Below are positions 14,597 to 15,988 of a stretch of 15,988 nucleotides of DNA, one piece after another. The first letter of the stretch is position 1, and each line of letters starts with the position of its first letter. The position numbers were made by a program, and so were the translations under genes. Origin of the DNA: Pseudomonadota bacterium (GTDB taxonomy: Bacteria; Pseudomonadota; Gammaproteobacteria; Steroidobacterales; Steroidobacteraceae); contig JAKBCG010000016.1 in the NCBI GenBank assembly GCA_021808035.1, positions 1-15,988 on the forward strand, written 5' to 3'. Below the pieces are notes generated by a model, which did no database searches, was not told the DNA's origin, and worked only from the letters and a program-made list of their open reading frames with translations.

Positions 14597-15236
14597 CACG
14601 CCGAAATTCCGGCGTCAGAGCGCCGCCGCGCGGCGCCGCGCGTTGATCGACGCCACCTTGCGCAGCCTCGAGCGCCATGGCCGCGAAGGGGCGTCCATCC
14701 GCCGGATCAGTGCGATCGCCGGCGTGTCGAGCGGCCTGATCCATCATCACTTCCGCAGCAGGGCGCGGCTGATCGCCGCGGCCTACGAGTCGCTTGCGAC
14801 CGAGCTGCAAGAGACGCTGTACCGGGAGTCCGCCGACCACGGCGGGTCGCCGCGCGAGCGCTTGAGCGCCTTGATTCGCGCGTCGTTCGCGCCGTCGATT
14901 CTCGAACCGCGGATACTGAACGTCTGGCTGGTGTTCTGGAGCATGGTGATGCGTGCGCCCTCGATGCGCGCGGTTCACGACCGAACCTATCGTCGCTACC
15001 GGTCGATCCTCGGGAGACTGCTGCAGGCGGTCGGCCGCTCCCGTGGAATGCGCGTGCGCGCGCGGCCCGCCGCGATCGCGCTGTCGGCGCTGCTCGACGG
15101 CCTGTGGATCGAGCTGTGCCTGAGTCCGGGGACGTTCCGGCCCACCGAAGCGGTGATGCTCTGTGAAAGCTGGGTGGACGCGCTGTGCGGCGGAGCGCTG
15201 CCCCAATTGTTGCAGCCGCGGAAGCGGCGGTCCTGA
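14586..15236 (+). CDS. TetR family regulator, BetI-like
   Basis: This 216-residue repressor-type protein has the TetR helix-turn-helix at about 37-58 (ASIRRISAIAGVSSGLIHHHF). Its C-terminal domain resembles BetI: WLVFWSMVMRAP (114-125) parallels WLAFWASSMHQP of E. coli BetI, and ALLDGLWIELCLS (168-180) parallels ALIDGLWLRAALS. BetI represses choline-to-betaine genes and is released by choline, so a cationic amine inducer is plausible here. ATG 14586 lies inside the last codons of the flavoprotein gene (11-bp overlap), which argues for translational coupling and co-transcription. It probably controls its own operon through the dyads near 12415-12489. No betA or betB is in the window, so it should not be called betI itself. 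Confidence 0.9.
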   Translation: MAGSTPKFRRQSAAARRRALIDATLRSLERHGREGASIRRISAIAGVSSGLIHHHFRSRARLIAAAYESLATELQETLYRESADHGGSPRERLSALIRASFAPSILEPRILNVWLVFWSMVMRAPSMRAVHDRTYRRYRSILGRLLQAVGRSRGMRVRARPAAIALSALLDGLWIELCLSPGTFRPTEAVMLCESWVDALCGGALPQLLQPRKRRS

Positions 15237-15249
15237 GGAAATGGGAAAC

Positions 15250-15988
15250 ATGAGCGAATCCGATGCGTTCGACGTCGTGGTGATCGGGGGCGGCCACAAC
15301 GGTCTGGTCTGTGCCGCGTATCTGGGTGCGGCGGGGCTGCGGGTCGCGGTGCTCGAGCGCCGCGAGGTGGTCGGCGGTGCGGCGGTCACCGAGGAATTCC
15401 TGCCGGGCTTTCGCAATTCGGTCGCGGCGTACACCGTTTCGCTGCTGAATCCGAAGGTGATCCGCGATCTCGAGCTCGCCGATCACGGCTTGCGGATCGT
15501 CGAGCGGCGGATCTCGAACTTCCTTCCGCTCGGCGATGAGGGCTACCTCAAGGTCGGCGGCGGGCGCACGGCCGAGGAGGTCGCGAAATTCTCGCCGCGC
15601 GACGCGGCGCGTCTGGATGCGTACGCCGAGCGGCTCGACGCGATCGCCGACGTGCTGCGCAGCGTCGTGTTGGAGACGCCGCCGAACGTCACCGATCGGG
15701 GCTGGTTCGCCGCGCTCCCGCAGATGCTGAGCGGCGCCCGCGTCGGCAGGCGCATGTCGCGGCTGCCGATGCCGCTGCGCAGGGAGCTGCTCGAGCTGTT
15801 CGTGAAATCCGCGGGTGACTACCTCGACGGGTGGTTCGAGAGCGCGCCGATCAAGGCGGCCTACGGCTTCGACGGCATCGTCGGCAACTACGCGAGCCCC
15901 TACACCCCCGGCTCCGCGTACGTGCTGCTGCACCACGTGTTCGGCGAGGTCAACGTCAAGAAAGGCGTCTGGGGCCACGCGATCGGCG
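15250..15988 (+). CDS. PYROXD2/phytoene-dehydrogenase-like FAD oxidoreductase, N-terminal part (cut by window edge)
   Basis: Only the first 246 residues of a protein likely to be about 500-550 long are present. VVIGGGHNGLVCAAYLGAAG (10-29) is a dinucleotide-binding fold with the HNGL variant common in this family, and Glu36 (VLERR) would bind the FAD ribose. VGGAAVTEE (41-49) is the second FAD-contacting stretch. YASPYTPGSAYVLLHHVFGE near the window end is typical of the PYROXD2-like branch of the CrtI/COG1233 family. These are FAD-dependent oxidases, desaturases or isomerases of mostly unknown substrate. GAGGAA at 15235-15240 abuts an ATG at 15241 but sits nine bases before ATG 15250, so 15250 is chosen. 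It follows the TetR gene by 13 bp and is surely in the same operon. No carotenoid gene is seen, so a carotenoid role is not supported. Confidence 0.88.
   Translation, partial: MSESDAFDVVVIGGGHNGLVCAAYLGAAGLRVAVLERREVVGGAAVTEEFLPGFRNSVAAYTVSLLNPKVIRDLELADHGLRIVERRISNFLPLGDEGYLKVGGGRTAEEVAKFSPRDAARLDAYAERLDAIADVLRSVVLETPPNVTDRGWFAALPQMLSGARVGRRMSRLPMPLRRELLELFVKSAGDYLDGWFESAPIKAAYGFDGIVGNYASPYTPGSAYVLLHHVFGEVNVKKGVWGHAIG

Noticed and set aside
14586..15236. Naming the regulator betI
   Set aside because: It resembles BetI but is not next to betA, betB or betT; its operon and probable ligand differ.
14707..15978. 423-codon minus-strand frame over the TetR and PYROXD2-like genes
   Set aside because: It is antisense to two well-supported genes and shows no domain.
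15250..15988. Carotenoid desaturase (crtI) assignment
   Set aside because: The HNGL and SPYTPGSAYVLLHH stretches point to the PYROXD2-like branch, and no other carotenoid gene is nearby.

Overview
The window is very GC-rich, compactly coded DNA with strongly biased third codon positions. That bias creates many long open frames antisense to the real genes. The type of glutamate-cysteine ligase (the enterobacterial GshA family) and the gene mix point to a gammaproteobacterium with an aerobic, organic-acid and amine-degrading lifestyle. I cannot name an order or genus. No rRNA, tRNA, CRISPR array, transposase, integrase or phage gene is visible.

Layout, left to right. (1) Minus strand, 1-2511: the N-terminal part of a membrane-anchored diguanylate cyclase (cut by the window edge), with gshA upstream of it. 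(2) A divergent control region, 2512-2641, holding three tandem palindromes. (3) Plus strand, 2642-6843: a tight four-gene catabolic cassette of a FadI-type thiolase, a dienelactone-hydrolase-family enzyme, a succinate-semialdehyde dehydrogenase (gabD-type) and a two-module VOC protein. (4) Plus strand, 7012-9186: a large acetyl-CoA hydrolase/CoA-transferase, preceded by two overlapping mini-ORFs. (5) 9224-10945: an Lrp/AsnC regulator divergent from alanine dehydrogenase (ald), a classic regulator-target pair around an AT-rich control region. (6) Minus strand, 11003-12328: a YcaD-type MFS transporter, convergent with ald. (7) Plus strand, 12524 to the end: an operon of a trimethylamine-dehydrogenase-like flavoprotein, a BetI-like TetR repressor and a PYROXD2/CrtI-like FAD oxidoreductase (cut by the window edge).

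The most interesting part is the last operon. The first protein aligns along nearly its whole length with trimethylamine dehydrogenase and keeps its 4Fe-4S cysteines, one active-site Trp, an Arg, a Tyr and an Asp. It lacks the cysteine that covalently holds FMN, two of the three aromatic residues of the trimethylammonium cage, and the catalytic-triad His. Its neighbour resembles the choline-sensing repressor BetI. Together they suggest an amine- or methylammonium-related oxidative pathway with a substrate I cannot name. The promoter in front of the operon is bracketed by two copies of a GACCGTC motif exactly 42 bp apart, each inside a dyad, as expected for an operator pair.

The middle of the window is central-metabolism plumbing. 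The thiolase and CoA-transferase handle acyl-CoA, the aldehyde dehydrogenase yields succinate or a similar acid, and alanine dehydrogenase interconverts alanine and pyruvate. How the dienelactone-hydrolase and VOC proteins fit is not resolved by sequence.
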